14,474 nt of DNA from Piscinibacter sp050175855 (GTDB lineage: Bacteria; Pseudomonadota; Gammaproteobacteria; Burkholderiales; Burkholderiaceae_C). The stretch lies in NCBI RefSeq assembly GCF_050175855.1, contig NZ_JBFXIO010000080.1:1-14474 (forward strand), given 5' to 3'. Both the position numbers and the translations under genes were made by a program. The stretch's first letter is position 1; the number at the start of each line of letters is the position of its first letter. Below the pieces are notes generated by a model that was not told where the DNA came from, searched no databases, and saw only the letters and a program-made list of their open reading frames with translations. Of this stretch, positions 1-6,893 are shown piece after piece.

Positions 1-909
1 CTCGCCGATCAGCTGGCTGCGCACCTGCGCGCGTGTCTGGCCTTCGACCACGTCGAAGGCCAGGCCGCCGTCACGGTAGCCGATCGCCCCGGCACGCAGC
101 GTCGCGTCGCGGTGGAGCGAGTAGGTCCAGGCCTGCGGGCCGCGCAGCCGTGCGACGATCTCCTCGCCCTTCGGATCGTCGAGGTTGACCACCGCCGCGC
201 GCAGGCCGGGCCAGTCGAACAGCGCGCTCTTGGCCTCCCAGTAGGCGTCCATGCTGCCGTGGAAGTCGAGGTGGTCCTGCGTGAAGTTGGTGAACAGCGC
301 CACCGCGATGCGCGTGCCGGCCAGGCGCTGCTCGACGATGCCGATCGACGAGGCCTCGATGGCGCAGGCCACGAAGCCGGCATCGGCGAAGCCGCGCAGC
401 GCACGCTGCACCGTCACCGGGTCCGGCGTGGTCAGTCCGGTGGATTGCATTGCCGCCGGCCCGTCGCCCGGCGGCTCGCCGATGCCGAGCGTGCCGATCA
501 CGCCGCACCGCCGGCCCAGCTGGCGCAGCGCCTGTGCCGTCCACCATGCGGTGGAGGTCTTGCCATTGGTGCCGGTGGTGGCCACCACGGCCAGCGCCTC
601 GCTCGGCCGGCCGTAGAAGGCATCGGCGATCTCGCCGGTGCGGGCCTTCAGCCCGGCCAGCGCGGCCACCGGCGCATCGGCACCGAAGTCGAACGCGGCC
701 ACGCCGTCGGCCTCGACCAGGCAGGCCACAGCGCCCACGGCCAGCGCGGCTTTTACGTACTGGCGGCCATCCAGCGCATGGCCGGGCCAGGCGATGAAGG
801 CGTCTCCGGGCCTCACGCGACGGCTGTCGGTGTTCAGCGCACGGGCGCCGCAGCCCGCCAGCCAGTCGCAGGCGGAACGGGTATCGGCGAGGTGCTGCAC
901 GGCGGCCAT
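1..909 (-). CDS. murE: MurE, UDP-MurNAc-tripeptide synthetase (3' part missing)
   Basis: Cytoplasmic ATP-dependent ligase that adds the third residue, normally meso-diaminopimelate in this group, to UDP-MurNAc-L-Ala-D-Glu for peptidoglycan. The 303 visible residues are open to the window edge; the family is about 490-510 aa, so the C-terminal domain is outside. Seen: the N-terminal substrate domain (LNTDSR at 25-30), the Mur-ligase P-loop GTNGKT at 113-118, TTPD at 160-163, EASSIG at 185-190 and NFTQDHLDFH at 208-217. Lys227 in EAKSALF is the likely carbamylated lysine. The ATG overlaps the ftsI stop by one base (TGATG), so translation is probably coupled. It is the last visible gene of the dcw operon. 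Whether it is fused to MurF, as in some bacteria, cannot be seen. The DAP-specificity motif (DNPR) also lies beyond the edge. Identity is very secure. Confidence 0.96.
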   Translation of the reverse strand, partial: MAAVQHLADTRSACDWLAGCGARALNTDSRRVRPGDAFIAWPGHALDGRQYVKAALAVGAVACLVEADGVAAFDFGADAPVAALAGLKARTGEIADAFYGRPSEALAVVATTGTNGKTSTAWWTAQALRQLGRRCGVIGTLGIGEPPGDGPAAMQSTGLTTPDPVTVQRALRGFADAGFVACAIEASSIGIVEQRLAGTRIAVALFTNFTQDHLDFHGSMDAYWEAKSALFDWPGLRAAVVNLDDPKGEEIVARLRGPQAWTYSLHRDATLRAGAIGYRDGGLAFDVVEGQTRAQVRSQLIGE

Positions 910-2732
910 CAGTAGCCCTCCCGCACCGTTTCGTCGTCGCGCGCGACGATCTGCGTCTTGACGTCGAGATCGGGCTGCACGCCCATCGAGCGCAGCGTCT
1001 GCTGCACCACCTGGCTGAACACCGGTGCGGCGACGTCACCGCCGAAGTACTTGCCCGCCTTGGGCTCGTCGATCATCACCGCGACCACGATGCGCGGCTT
1101 GTCCGCCGGCGCCATGCCGACGAACCAGCCGCGGTGCCGGTCGGTCGCGTAGCGCTTCTCGTGCTTGAGCCACTTGCGCGAGGTGCCGGTCTTGCCGGCC
1201 ACGGAGTAGCCGGGCACCTGCGCCTTGAGCGCCGTGCCGCCGCTCTGGGTGACCATCGCGAGCATCTTGCGTACCGCGCGCGCCGTCTGCGGCGACACCA
1301 CCTGCTGGCGCACCTGCGGCTCCACCGGGTCGCCGTCGGGGGGCAGCACCAGCGACAGCGGCACCATGTCGCCGTCGCGCGCGAAGATGGTGTAGGCCTG
1401 CGCCAGCTGCATCAGCGAGACGGACACGCCGTAGCCGAAGCCGATGGTGGCCTGGTCGATCGGCCGCCACGACTGCCAGCCGCGCAGCCGGCCGGTCTCG
1501 CGGCCGGGGAAATCGATCTGCGGCTTCTGGCCGAAGCCGACGCGGGTGTAGAAGTCCCAGATCTCGCGCGCCGGCATGGTCATCGCCATCTTGGCTGTGC
1601 CGACGTTGCTCGAGCGTTGCACGATCTGCTCGACCGTCATCATCGGCAGCGAGTGCTCGTCGGTGATCGGCAACCCGGTGATGAACAACTGGCGCGGCGT
1701 GGCCAGCACCTCGGTGGCACGGAAGCGCCCGCTTTCCAGCGCCAGGGCGGCGATGAAGGGCTTCATCGTCGAACCCGGCTCGGCGGTGTCGACCAGCGCC
1801 AGGTTGCGCCTCGCACCGACCGAGCCGGGCGTGCGCTGCCCGGGCACGAAGCTCGGGTAGTTGGCCATCGCCAGCACGCCGCCGCTGGCGACGTCGAGCA
1901 CCACCACGCTGCCGCTGCTGGCGCGGTGCTCGGCCACCGCGTCGCGCACCTTCTGGTAGGCGAAGAACTGCACCTTGGAGTCGATGGTCAGGCGCAGGTC
2001 GCGGCCGTCCACCGGCTGCACGCTCTCGCCGATGTCCTCGACCACGCGGCCGAGCCGGTCCTTGATGACGCGGCGCTTGCCGTCGGCGCCGGCGAGTTCG
2101 CGCTCGTGGGCGAACTCCACGCCCTCCTGGCCGCGCTCGTCGGCGTTGGTCGAGCCGACCACGTGCGCCGCCGATTCGCCCTCGGGGTACTTGCGCTTGT
2201 ACTCGCGAACCTGGTGCACGCCCTTGAGGCCGAGCGCCGCGACGTCCTTGCCGGTCTGCTCCTCGACCTGGCGGCGCAGCCAGACGAAGTTCGGGTGCCG
2301 CTGCAGCCGCTGGTCGAGCTCGGCCGGGGTCATGCCGAGCAGCTTGGCGAGTTGCCGGCGCTGGCTGCGGTCGGCCTCGAAGTCCTTCGGGATCGCCCAC
2401 ACCGACGGCGACGGTACGCTCACCGCGAGGATCTGGCCGTTGCGGTCGAGAATGCGGCCGCGGCTGGCCGGCAGGTCGAGGTTGCGGGTGAAGCGGATCT
2501 CGCCCTGCTTCTGGAAGAAGTCGTTGCCCAGCACCTGGATGTACAGCGCCCGGCCGAGCAGCACCACGAAACCCAGCGCGACCAGGCCGACGACGAATTT
2601 CGAGCGCCATGGCGGCGTCTTCGAGGCCAGCAGCGGGCTGCTCGAGTAGGGCACGCTGCGTGCGCTGACTGCGCCGCCGCGCGGTCGCGCGGCGCCGTTG
2701 CGCTTGCCGCTGAACAGACCGCCGAGCTTCAT
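909..2732 (-). CDS. ftsI: FtsI / PBP3, septal peptidoglycan transpeptidase
   Basis: Class B penicillin-binding protein that cross-links septal peptidoglycan with FtsW, FtsQLB and FtsN; inner membrane, catalytic domain in the periplasm. 607 aa, near the usual 580-610. A basic cytoplasmic tail (1-44) precedes one membrane anchor (about 45-64). The pedestal domain follows, with ASRGRILDRNG at 89-99. The three active-site motifs are all present: S321-T-M-K (nucleophile Ser321), S374-S-N and K514-T-G-T. The start ATG overlaps the ftsL stop by four bases (ATGA), and the stop overlaps the murE start by one base. The gene looks intact and ordinary. It is distinguished from PBP2/MrdA by its position between ftsL and murE and by the conserved stretch around EPGSTMKP. 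A long open frame on the opposite strand is a GC-skew shadow. Confidence 0.97.
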   Translation of the reverse strand: MKLGGLFSGKRNGAARPRGGAVSARSVPYSSSPLLASKTPPWRSKFVVGLVALGFVVLLGRALYIQVLGNDFFQKQGEIRFTRNLDLPASRGRILDRNGQILAVSVPSPSVWAIPKDFEADRSQRRQLAKLLGMTPAELDQRLQRHPNFVWLRRQVEEQTGKDVAALGLKGVHQVREYKRKYPEGESAAHVVGSTNADERGQEGVEFAHERELAGADGKRRVIKDRLGRVVEDIGESVQPVDGRDLRLTIDSKVQFFAYQKVRDAVAEHRASSGSVVVLDVASGGVLAMANYPSFVPGQRTPGSVGARRNLALVDTAEPGSTMKPFIAALALESGRFRATEVLATPRQLFITGLPITDEHSLPMMTVEQIVQRSSNVGTAKMAMTMPAREIWDFYTRVGFGQKPQIDFPGRETGRLRGWQSWRPIDQATIGFGYGVSVSLMQLAQAYTIFARDGDMVPLSLVLPPDGDPVEPQVRQQVVSPQTARAVRKMLAMVTQSGGTALKAQVPGYSVAGKTGTSRKWLKHEKRYATDRHRGWFVGMAPADKPRIVVAVMIDEPKAGKYFGGDVAAPVFSQVVQQTLRSMGVQPDLDVKTQIVARDDETVREGY

Positions 2733-3028
2733 CGCGCGCCTCCCGAGGCTGGCGCGGGCACGGCCTCCGCATGGGTCACGTACTGCGTGACCGCCGGCGT
2801 GGCATTGCGCATCGCCAGACGCTCGCGCGCGATGCGCTCAACCTTCAGCGGCGTGGCCTGCGCCTGCCGCTCGGCCTGCAACCGCTCGAACTCGGTGGCC
2901 AGCGCCTTCTCCTGGTTGCGCGCGGCATCGAGCTCGGCGTAGAGGCGCCGAGCGTCATAGGAGACGTCGACGAGGTAGACCGAGCTCGCCAGCAGCACCA
3001 CGAACAGCACGATGTTCAGCCGGCTCAT
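2729..3028 (-). CDS. ftsL: FtsL, cell division protein
   Basis: Small bitopic division protein that forms the FtsQLB complex and helps activate FtsWI. 99 aa, typical for proteobacterial FtsL. It has a very short cytoplasmic N-terminus, one membrane helix at about 5-22 and a charged heptad-like stretch at about 25-60 (ARRLYAELDAARNQEKALA) expected to form the coiled coil with FtsB. A conserved-looking VERIARERLAM segment lies at about 63-73, followed by a Pro/Ala tail. Both ends overlap neighbours by four bases (rsmH upstream, ftsI downstream). Sequence conservation in FtsL is low, so the assignment rests on topology, length and invariant position in the dcw order; together these are convincing. 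Confidence 0.93.
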   Translation of the reverse strand: MSRLNIVLFVVLLASSVYLVDVSYDARRLYAELDAARNQEKALATEFERLQAERQAQATPLKVERIARERLAMRNATPAVTQYVTHAEAVPAPASGGAR

Positions 3029-3963
3029 GCGGGCACTTCCGTGCGCTCGGCCACGCGCATCACCGCCGAACGCGCACGCGGGTTGGCGCGCACCTCGGCC
3101 TCTGAGGGCTTGATCCGCCCGATCGAGCGCAGCCGGTGCGGCTTCTCGGGTGCGAATGGCGCGCGGCGGTCCACCTCGCTGCGGCTCTCGCGCGCGATGA
3201 AGGCCTTGACGATGCGGTCTTCCAGGGAGTGGAAGCTGATCACGACCAGGCGTCCCGACGGGTTCAGCAGTTCGACTCCGGAACTCAGGCCTTGTTCGAG
3301 CTCCTCAAGCTCGGCGTTGACGTGAATCCGAAGGCCTTGAAATGTGCGCGTTGCAGGGTCCTGGCCCGGTTCGCGGGTCTTGACCGCACGAGCCACGACT
3401 TCGGAAAGCTCCCCTGTGGTTCGAACAGGGTTCCCGCCTTCGCGCCGAGCAACAAGCGCCTTTGCAATCTGTAGAGCAAACCGTTCTTCCCCATGGTCTC
3501 GGATCACCTCCGCGATGTGGCGCTCATCGGCGCGTGCCAGGAAATCCGCTGCGCTCTCTCCGCGCGTCGGGTCCATGCGCATGTCCAGCGGCGCATCGAA
3601 GCGGAAGCTGAAGCCACGCGCGGGGTTGTCGATCTGCGGCGAGCTCACGCCCAGGTCGAGCAGCAGGCCGTCGATGCCGGCCACGCCCTGCGCAGCCAGC
3701 GTTTCCTTCATCGCGCCGAAGCGCGCGTGGTGGATCGAGAAGCGCGGATCGGAGATCGTCGCGCGGGCCGCGGCCACCGCCTCCGGATCGCGGTCGAAGG
3801 CGATCAGCCGGCCACGCGCCGACAGCCGCGACAGCAGCGCGCGCGAGTGCCCGCCGCGGCCGAAGGTGCCATCGACGTACACACCGTCCGGCGTGGTCAG
3901 GAGCGAGTCGATCGCTTCGGCCAGCAGGACAGTGGTGTGTTGCCATTCGCCGCCGCGGTCCAT
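3025..3963 (-). CDS. rsmH: RsmH (MraW), 16S rRNA m4C1402 methyltransferase
   Basis: SAM-dependent methylase that N4-methylates C1402 of 16S rRNA in the ribosomal P site. 312 aa, normal length. Motifs: SAM loop YVDGTFGRGGHS at 29-40, LLDLGVSS at 101-108, RGFSFRFDAPLDMRMD at 116-131, FQGLRIHVN at 208-216 and SFHSLEDRIVK at 243-253. I chose the ATG at 3963, one base overlapping the mraZ stop (TGATG), because MDRGGEWQHTTVLLAEA is the family N-terminus; the frame stays open upstream to 4413, but that extension only shadows mraZ. The stop overlaps ftsL by four bases. Oddity: codons for residues about 142-241 have clearly fewer G/C third positions than the flanks (see findings), yet the protein reads as intact. 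Confidence 0.97.
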   Translation of the reverse strand: MDRGGEWQHTTVLLAEAIDSLLTTPDGVYVDGTFGRGGHSRALLSRLSARGRLIAFDRDPEAVAAARATISDPRFSIHHARFGAMKETLAAQGVAGIDGLLLDLGVSSPQIDNPARGFSFRFDAPLDMRMDPTRGESAADFLARADERHIAEVIRDHGEERFALQIAKALVARREGGNPVRTTGELSEVVARAVKTREPGQDPATRTFQGLRIHVNAELEELEQGLSSGVELLNPSGRLVVISFHSLEDRIVKAFIARESRSEVDRRAPFAPEKPHRLRSIGRIKPSEAEVRANPRARSAVMRVAERTEVPA

Positions 3964-4403
3964 CAGAGGATAAAGTTGCGGACCGATTCGGGCATCGGCG
4001 TGGAGCGCACCGTCGTCTCCTGATCCAGATAACGCCGCTTGTCCCACAACTCCAGGCAGCTGCCCATGCCGAGCATGTACACGTCGCGCGAGAGATCCGC
4101 GTACTCCTTGAGTGCCGGCGCGATCAGCATGCGCGAGCTGCCGTCCAGCTCGACTTCGGTGGCGTTGCCGAGGAACAGACGCCGCCAGCCGATCGACTCC
4201 ATCGGCAGCGCCATCACTCGCGCCGCGAAGTCTTCCCAGGCCGCCGGCGGAAACACCAGCAGGCAGCCGTCCGGGTGCTTGGTGATCGTCAGCTTCGTTG
4301 CGCCCATCGCGGACAGGACTTCGCGATGGCGCGCGGGCATGGCCACACGCCCCTTGACGTCCAAGGTGAGATCCGCCGGGCCCTGAAAGCCGAGATTCGC
4401 CAC
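3963..4403 (-). CDS. mraZ: MraZ, dcw-operon transcriptional regulator
   Basis: DNA-binding AbrB-like ring-forming protein that represses its own dcw operon in E. coli and sits first in the cluster. 146 aa, usual length 142-152. Two swapped-hairpin half-domains are visible, each with its signature: LDVKGRVAMPARHRE at 14-28 and VELDGSSRMLIAP at 84-96; LGNATEVE lies just before the second. The start is GTG at 4403; no in-frame ATG or better start exists before FQGP, where the family begins. The only Shine-Dalgarno-like sequence is GTGGG five bases upstream, which belongs to the repeat array described separately, so initiation and operator overlap. The stop shares one base with the rsmH start. 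Confidence 0.94.
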   Translation of the reverse strand: MANLGFQGPADLTLDVKGRVAMPARHREVLSAMGATKLTITKHPDGCLLVFPPAAWEDFAARVMALPMESIGWRRLFLGNATEVELDGSSRMLIAPALKEYADLSRDVYMLGMGSCLELWDKRRYLDQETTVRSTPMPESVRNFIL

Positions 4404-4433
4404 AAAAACCCACTAAAGTGCACTTTGCGCCAC
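4394..4433 (-). promoter_or_regulatory. Candidate MraZ operator: four 10-bp-spaced GTG(G) repeats
   Basis: On the mraZ coding strand four units begin at 4433, 4423, 4413 and 4403: GTGGCGCAAA, GTGCACTTTA, GTGGGTTTTT and GTGGCGAATC. The spacing is exactly 10 bases, one helical turn. MraZ in E. coli and other bacteria binds short GTGGG-type direct repeats just upstream of its own gene, so this is the expected operator. The second unit is degenerate (GTGCA). The fourth contains the GTG start codon itself. Repeat positions are read directly; the role is inferred from the family. Confidence 0.8.
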
Positions 4434-4461
4434 TTTAGCGGATGGCCCTGTCTCGGGTCAA
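4432..4461 (-). promoter_or_regulatory. Candidate sigma-70 promoter of the dcw operon
   Basis: TTGACC (4461-4456, five of six matches to TTGACA), an 18-base spacer, and TAAAGT (4437-4432, four of six matches to TATAAT). The predicted transcription start, around 4425, falls inside the MraZ repeat array, so bound MraZ would block initiation or clearance. No better pair was found in the region. The match is moderate and unproven. Confidence 0.5.
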
Positions 4462-4481
4462 CGAAGTTGTAAAGAAAAATC

Positions 4482-4497
4482 AGTGAAATCAATCACT
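4482..4497. promoter_or_regulatory. GTGA-N6-TCAC dyad, CRP/FNR-family-like site
   Basis: AGTGA AATCAA TCACT is a perfect inverted repeat with five-base arms and a six-base spacer, the geometry of CRP-type sites (TGTGA-N6-TCACA). Its centre is about 65 bases upstream of the predicted mraZ transcription start, close to class I activator positions. It lies in the only AT-rich part of the window. The outermost bases differ from the CRP consensus, so the binding protein is unknown. Confidence 0.4.
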
Positions 4498-4597
4498 TAG
4501 CGCCGCGAATTCAGGCAGCGTCAAAGCAGTTAATCGTTCAAAAACAAGGACCTGCGGTGACGACTGAAAGTGACTGATGAGGTTGCGCAGAAATGAA

Positions 4598-4621
4598 AAG
4601 GGCCACCCGAGGGTGGCCCTT
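4598..4621 (-). terminator. Rho-independent terminator of the Aer-like receptor gene
   Basis: A strong hairpin, stem GGGCCACC/GGTGGCCC with loop CGAG (4600-4619), extended by two A-T pairs. It begins 18 bases after the receptor stop codon. On the minus strand it is followed by TTTTCATTT. It separates the receptor gene from the mraZ promoter region. Confidence 0.85.
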
Positions 4622-4639
4622 GTTCTTGGGGGTTCAGTC

Positions 4640-6208
4640 TCAGGCGGCCGTGGCCTGCCCGGTGCGGAAGATGCGGACGGCCTCGGCCACCACGTCGGCC
4701 TGGCCGCTCAGGGCGCTGGAGGTCGCCGCCAGTTCCTCGACCATCGCCGCGTTCTGCTGCGTCAGGGTGTCGAGGTTGGCCACCGCGGCATTGACCTGCA
4801 CCACGCCGGTGGACTGCTGCTCCGAGGCCATCGAGATGTCGGAGACCAGCTGCGTCACCCGGGTGACGGCGTCGAGCGTCTGCTGCACGGTGGCGCCGGT
4901 GTCGGCCACCAGCTTGCTGCCCGACTCGACCTTCTGCGCCGAATCCTCGATCAGCGACTTGATCTCGCGCGCCGCCGCGCTGGTGCGCTGGGCGAGCTGA
5001 CGGACCTCGGCGGCCACGACCGCGAAACCGCGCCCGGCCTCGCCGGCACGCGCGGCCTCGACCGCGGCATTGAGCGCCAGGATGTTGGTCTGGAACGAAA
5101 TGCCGTCGATCACGCCGATGATCTCGACGATGCGACCGGAGGACTGGCGGATCTCGTCCATGCGCCGCGTTGCGTCGGCCGCTGCGCTGCCACCGCGACG
5201 GGCGACGTCACTGGCCTGCGCCGCCAGATCGGCCGCGGAGCGCGCCGCATCGGCATTCTGGCGAATGGTGGCGGTGATCTGCTCGAGCGCAGCGGCAGTC
5301 TCCTGCAGGTTGCTGGCCTGCGCTTCCGTGCGTGAGCTGAGGTCGTGGTTGCCGCCGGCAATCTCGCGCGAGGCGGTGTGGATGCCCTCGACCTCGCGGC
5401 GCACGTCGCCGACGATGGCCCGCAGGTTCACGTTGAGCTGGGCCAGGCCGCGCATCAGCCGGCCGACCTCGTCGGGGCGGCCGGCCTCGTCGCCGCGCCG
5501 TGTCAGGTCGCCGGCGGCGAGCCGGTTGGCCACGTCGGTGGCGCGCACCAGCGGCGCATTGGCCAGCGAGCGCAGCCACCAGCCCGAAGCACAGGCCGCC
5601 AGCACGCCGGTGCCCAGCATGGGCAGCATCGGTACGCCGGCCAGCACGGCCACGGCGGTCAGCGCCAGCGGCGCCGCGGCTGCCGCGACCGCGACCTTGG
5701 CGCCGTAGCCCGGGTGCAGCCAGCGGGCCAGCCGCGCCGAGGGCGTGCGCACCAGCACCTCGCCACGCTGCAGCGTGGTGACGAGCCGCCCGGCGCCGGC
5801 CTCGTCGCGCATGCGCGCGTACAGGGCTTCGGCAGCGGCCACCTCGTCGCGGCCGGGCTTGGTGCGCACCGACATGTAGCCGGCGATGCGGCCCGCCTCG
5901 ATCACCGGCGTGACGTTGGCCCGCACCCAGTAGTGGTCGCCGCTCTTGCGGCGGTTCTTCACCAGTGCCGTCCACGGCTGGCCGGCTTCGAGCGTGGCCC
6001 ACATGTCACGGAAGGCCTCCGCCGGCATGTCGGGGTGGCGGATCAGGTTGTGCGGCTGGCCGATGAGTTCGTCGCGTTCGTAGCCACTGACGGCCACGAA
6101 GGCCGGGTTGCAGTAGGTGATGCGACTCTTCAGGTCGGTGGTGGACACCAGGGTCGCACCATCGTCGAGAACGAACTCACGCTGGGTGATGGGGCCGGTC
6201 TTTCTCAA
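4640..6208 (-). CDS. aer: Aer-type aerotaxis receptor (PAS-HAMP-MCP signal domain)
   Basis: Membrane chemoreceptor that senses redox or oxygen through PAS-bound FAD and signals to CheA/CheW. 522 aa. The PAS domain (about 10-118) keeps residues I recall from the E. coli Aer flavin pocket at the same numbers: N34, H53, R57-H58-P-D60, F66, D68, W79 and N85. A linker leads to a hydrophobic membrane stretch (about 171-212), HAMP (about 215-270) and the methyl-accepting signalling domain, whose hairpin tip is EAARAGEAGRGFAVVAAEV (384-402). No C-terminal NWETF-type pentapeptide is seen; the tail ends GQATAA. The start is TTG at 6208, supported by a GGAGGAGAG Shine-Dalgarno and by the family N-terminus MRK-PITQREFVL; no in-frame ATG fits. 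Aer is the best name, though other PAS-MCPs share this layout. Confidence 0.9.
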   Translation of the reverse strand: MRKTGPITQREFVLDDGATLVSTTDLKSRITYCNPAFVAVSGYERDELIGQPHNLIRHPDMPAEAFRDMWATLEAGQPWTALVKNRRKSGDHYWVRANVTPVIEAGRIAGYMSVRTKPGRDEVAAAEALYARMRDEAGAGRLVTTLQRGEVLVRTPSARLARWLHPGYGAKVAVAAAAAPLALTAVAVLAGVPMLPMLGTGVLAACASGWWLRSLANAPLVRATDVANRLAAGDLTRRGDEAGRPDEVGRLMRGLAQLNVNLRAIVGDVRREVEGIHTASREIAGGNHDLSSRTEAQASNLQETAAALEQITATIRQNADAARSAADLAAQASDVARRGGSAAADATRRMDEIRQSSGRIVEIIGVIDGISFQTNILALNAAVEAARAGEAGRGFAVVAAEVRQLAQRTSAAAREIKSLIEDSAQKVESGSKLVADTGATVQQTLDAVTRVTQLVSDISMASEQQSTGVVQVNAAVANLDTLTQQNAAMVEELAATSSALSGQADVVAEAVRIFRTGQATAA

Positions 6209-6212
6209 GGCA

Positions 6213-6221
6213 CTCTCCTCC
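6213..6221 (-). promoter_or_regulatory. Strong Shine-Dalgarno that fixes the TTG start of the Aer-like gene
   Basis: GGAGGAGAG on the minus strand; its GGAGGAG core lies six bases before the TTG codon at 6208. It is the best ribosome-binding site in the window and justifies the non-ATG start. Confidence 0.75.
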
Positions 6222-6247
6222 GGAACAGCAGGGCTGCCGTGGAGTGC

Positions 6248-6274
6248 ATATCGGCCATTTCAGGCCGAAGCTGA
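6248..6274 (-). promoter_or_regulatory. Candidate sigma-28 (FliA) flagellar promoter
   Basis: On the minus strand TCAGCTTC (6274-6267), an 11-base spacer, then GCCGATAT (6255-6248). The -10 matches seven of eight bases of the FliA element GCCGATAA and the spacer is the canonical length; the -35 is weaker (TAAAGTTT in E. coli, TCAAGT-like in pseudomonads). It lies 40 bases upstream of the Aer-like start, where a class III chemotaxis promoter is expected. Confidence 0.65.
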
Positions 6275-6283
6275 GGCCGCTCG

Positions 6284-6853
6284 TCAGATCAAGTTGACAC
6301 CGATCAACCAGCCGTGCCCACCCTTCACGAAGAAGCCGTACAGGGCAAGACCCAGCACGATCGCGATGAGGTCGTTGAACCGTCCCGCCGGTGCACCCGG
6401 CAGTGGCCGCTGCGTGCGGCGCTTCATCGAGATGCGGTCAGCCACCGCCCAGGCGAGGAAGCCGCCGAACAGCAGCACGTCGGCCAGGTTGCCATTGGCC
6501 AGCAGGTGCGACGTGGCCCACAGCTTGGTGGCCAGCAGCATCGGATGCTTGGCCGCCGACTTGATGCGCCCGGGCAGGTAGGCCGCCACCAACAGCACGA
6601 ACACCGGCAGCATCAGCACCAGCGCCACGTGGCGCAGCGCCACCGGCGGCGTGTACAGCACCACTGGCGCCTGCCGCGCCTGGCCGTAGCCGTAGACCAG
6701 CAGCGCGAAGCCGACGACCGAGAGGACCGTGTAGACGCCCTTCCAGCCCATCTCGCCGAGCCGCGCCACCTGCGCGTCGCGCCAGCCTGGCGCCACGATG
6801 GACACCGAGTGAACGCCGAGAAAGATCAGCAGGCCGAGGATCAGCAGGGTCAT
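6284..6853 (-). CDS. NnrU family integral membrane protein
   Basis: 189 aa inner-membrane protein with five to six hydrophobic segments (about 2-20, 40-56, 72-93, 125-140, 160-176). Family marks are FLGVHS near the N-terminus (His15), KHPMLLATKLWATSHLLANGD-like sequence with His103 and His116, and a GFLAWAVADRISMKRR stretch. NnrU was named for its place beside nitrite/NO reductase genes; the family also includes the plant carotenoid isomerase Z-ISO, in which histidines hold heme b. No denitrification or carotenoid gene is visible here, so the role is open. I chose the ATG at 6853 (MTLLILGLL fits the family); a TTG three codons earlier is possible. Neither has a clear Shine-Dalgarno. The carbonic anhydrase gene ends 40 bases upstream, so co-transcription is possible. 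Confidence 0.88.
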   Translation of the reverse strand: MTLLILGLLIFLGVHSVSIVAPGWRDAQVARLGEMGWKGVYTVLSVVGFALLVYGYGQARQAPVVLYTPPVALRHVALVLMLPVFVLLVAAYLPGRIKSAAKHPMLLATKLWATSHLLANGNLADVLLFGGFLAWAVADRISMKRRTQRPLPGAPAGRFNDLIAIVLGLALYGFFVKGGHGWLIGVNLI

Positions 6854-6893
6854 GTCGCGCAACCGGCAGTCGGATTGCGCGCGAGTCTAGGGC

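Noticed and set aside
1134..2942. 602-aa open frame on the plus strand opposite ftsI and ftsL
   Set aside because: His/Arg/Ala-rich translation with no recognisable domain; it is the antisense shadow of a high-GC gene whose motifs are complete on the minus strand.
3964..4413. N-terminal extension of rsmH through mraZ
   Set aside because: The extension is an out-of-frame reading of mraZ; the family N-terminus begins at the ATG at 3963.
6252..6267. Hairpin CGGCC-N6-GGCCG considered as a terminator after the NnrU gene
   Set aside because: No U-run follows, and it coincides with the GCCGATAT element, which better explains the bases as a sigma-28 promoter.
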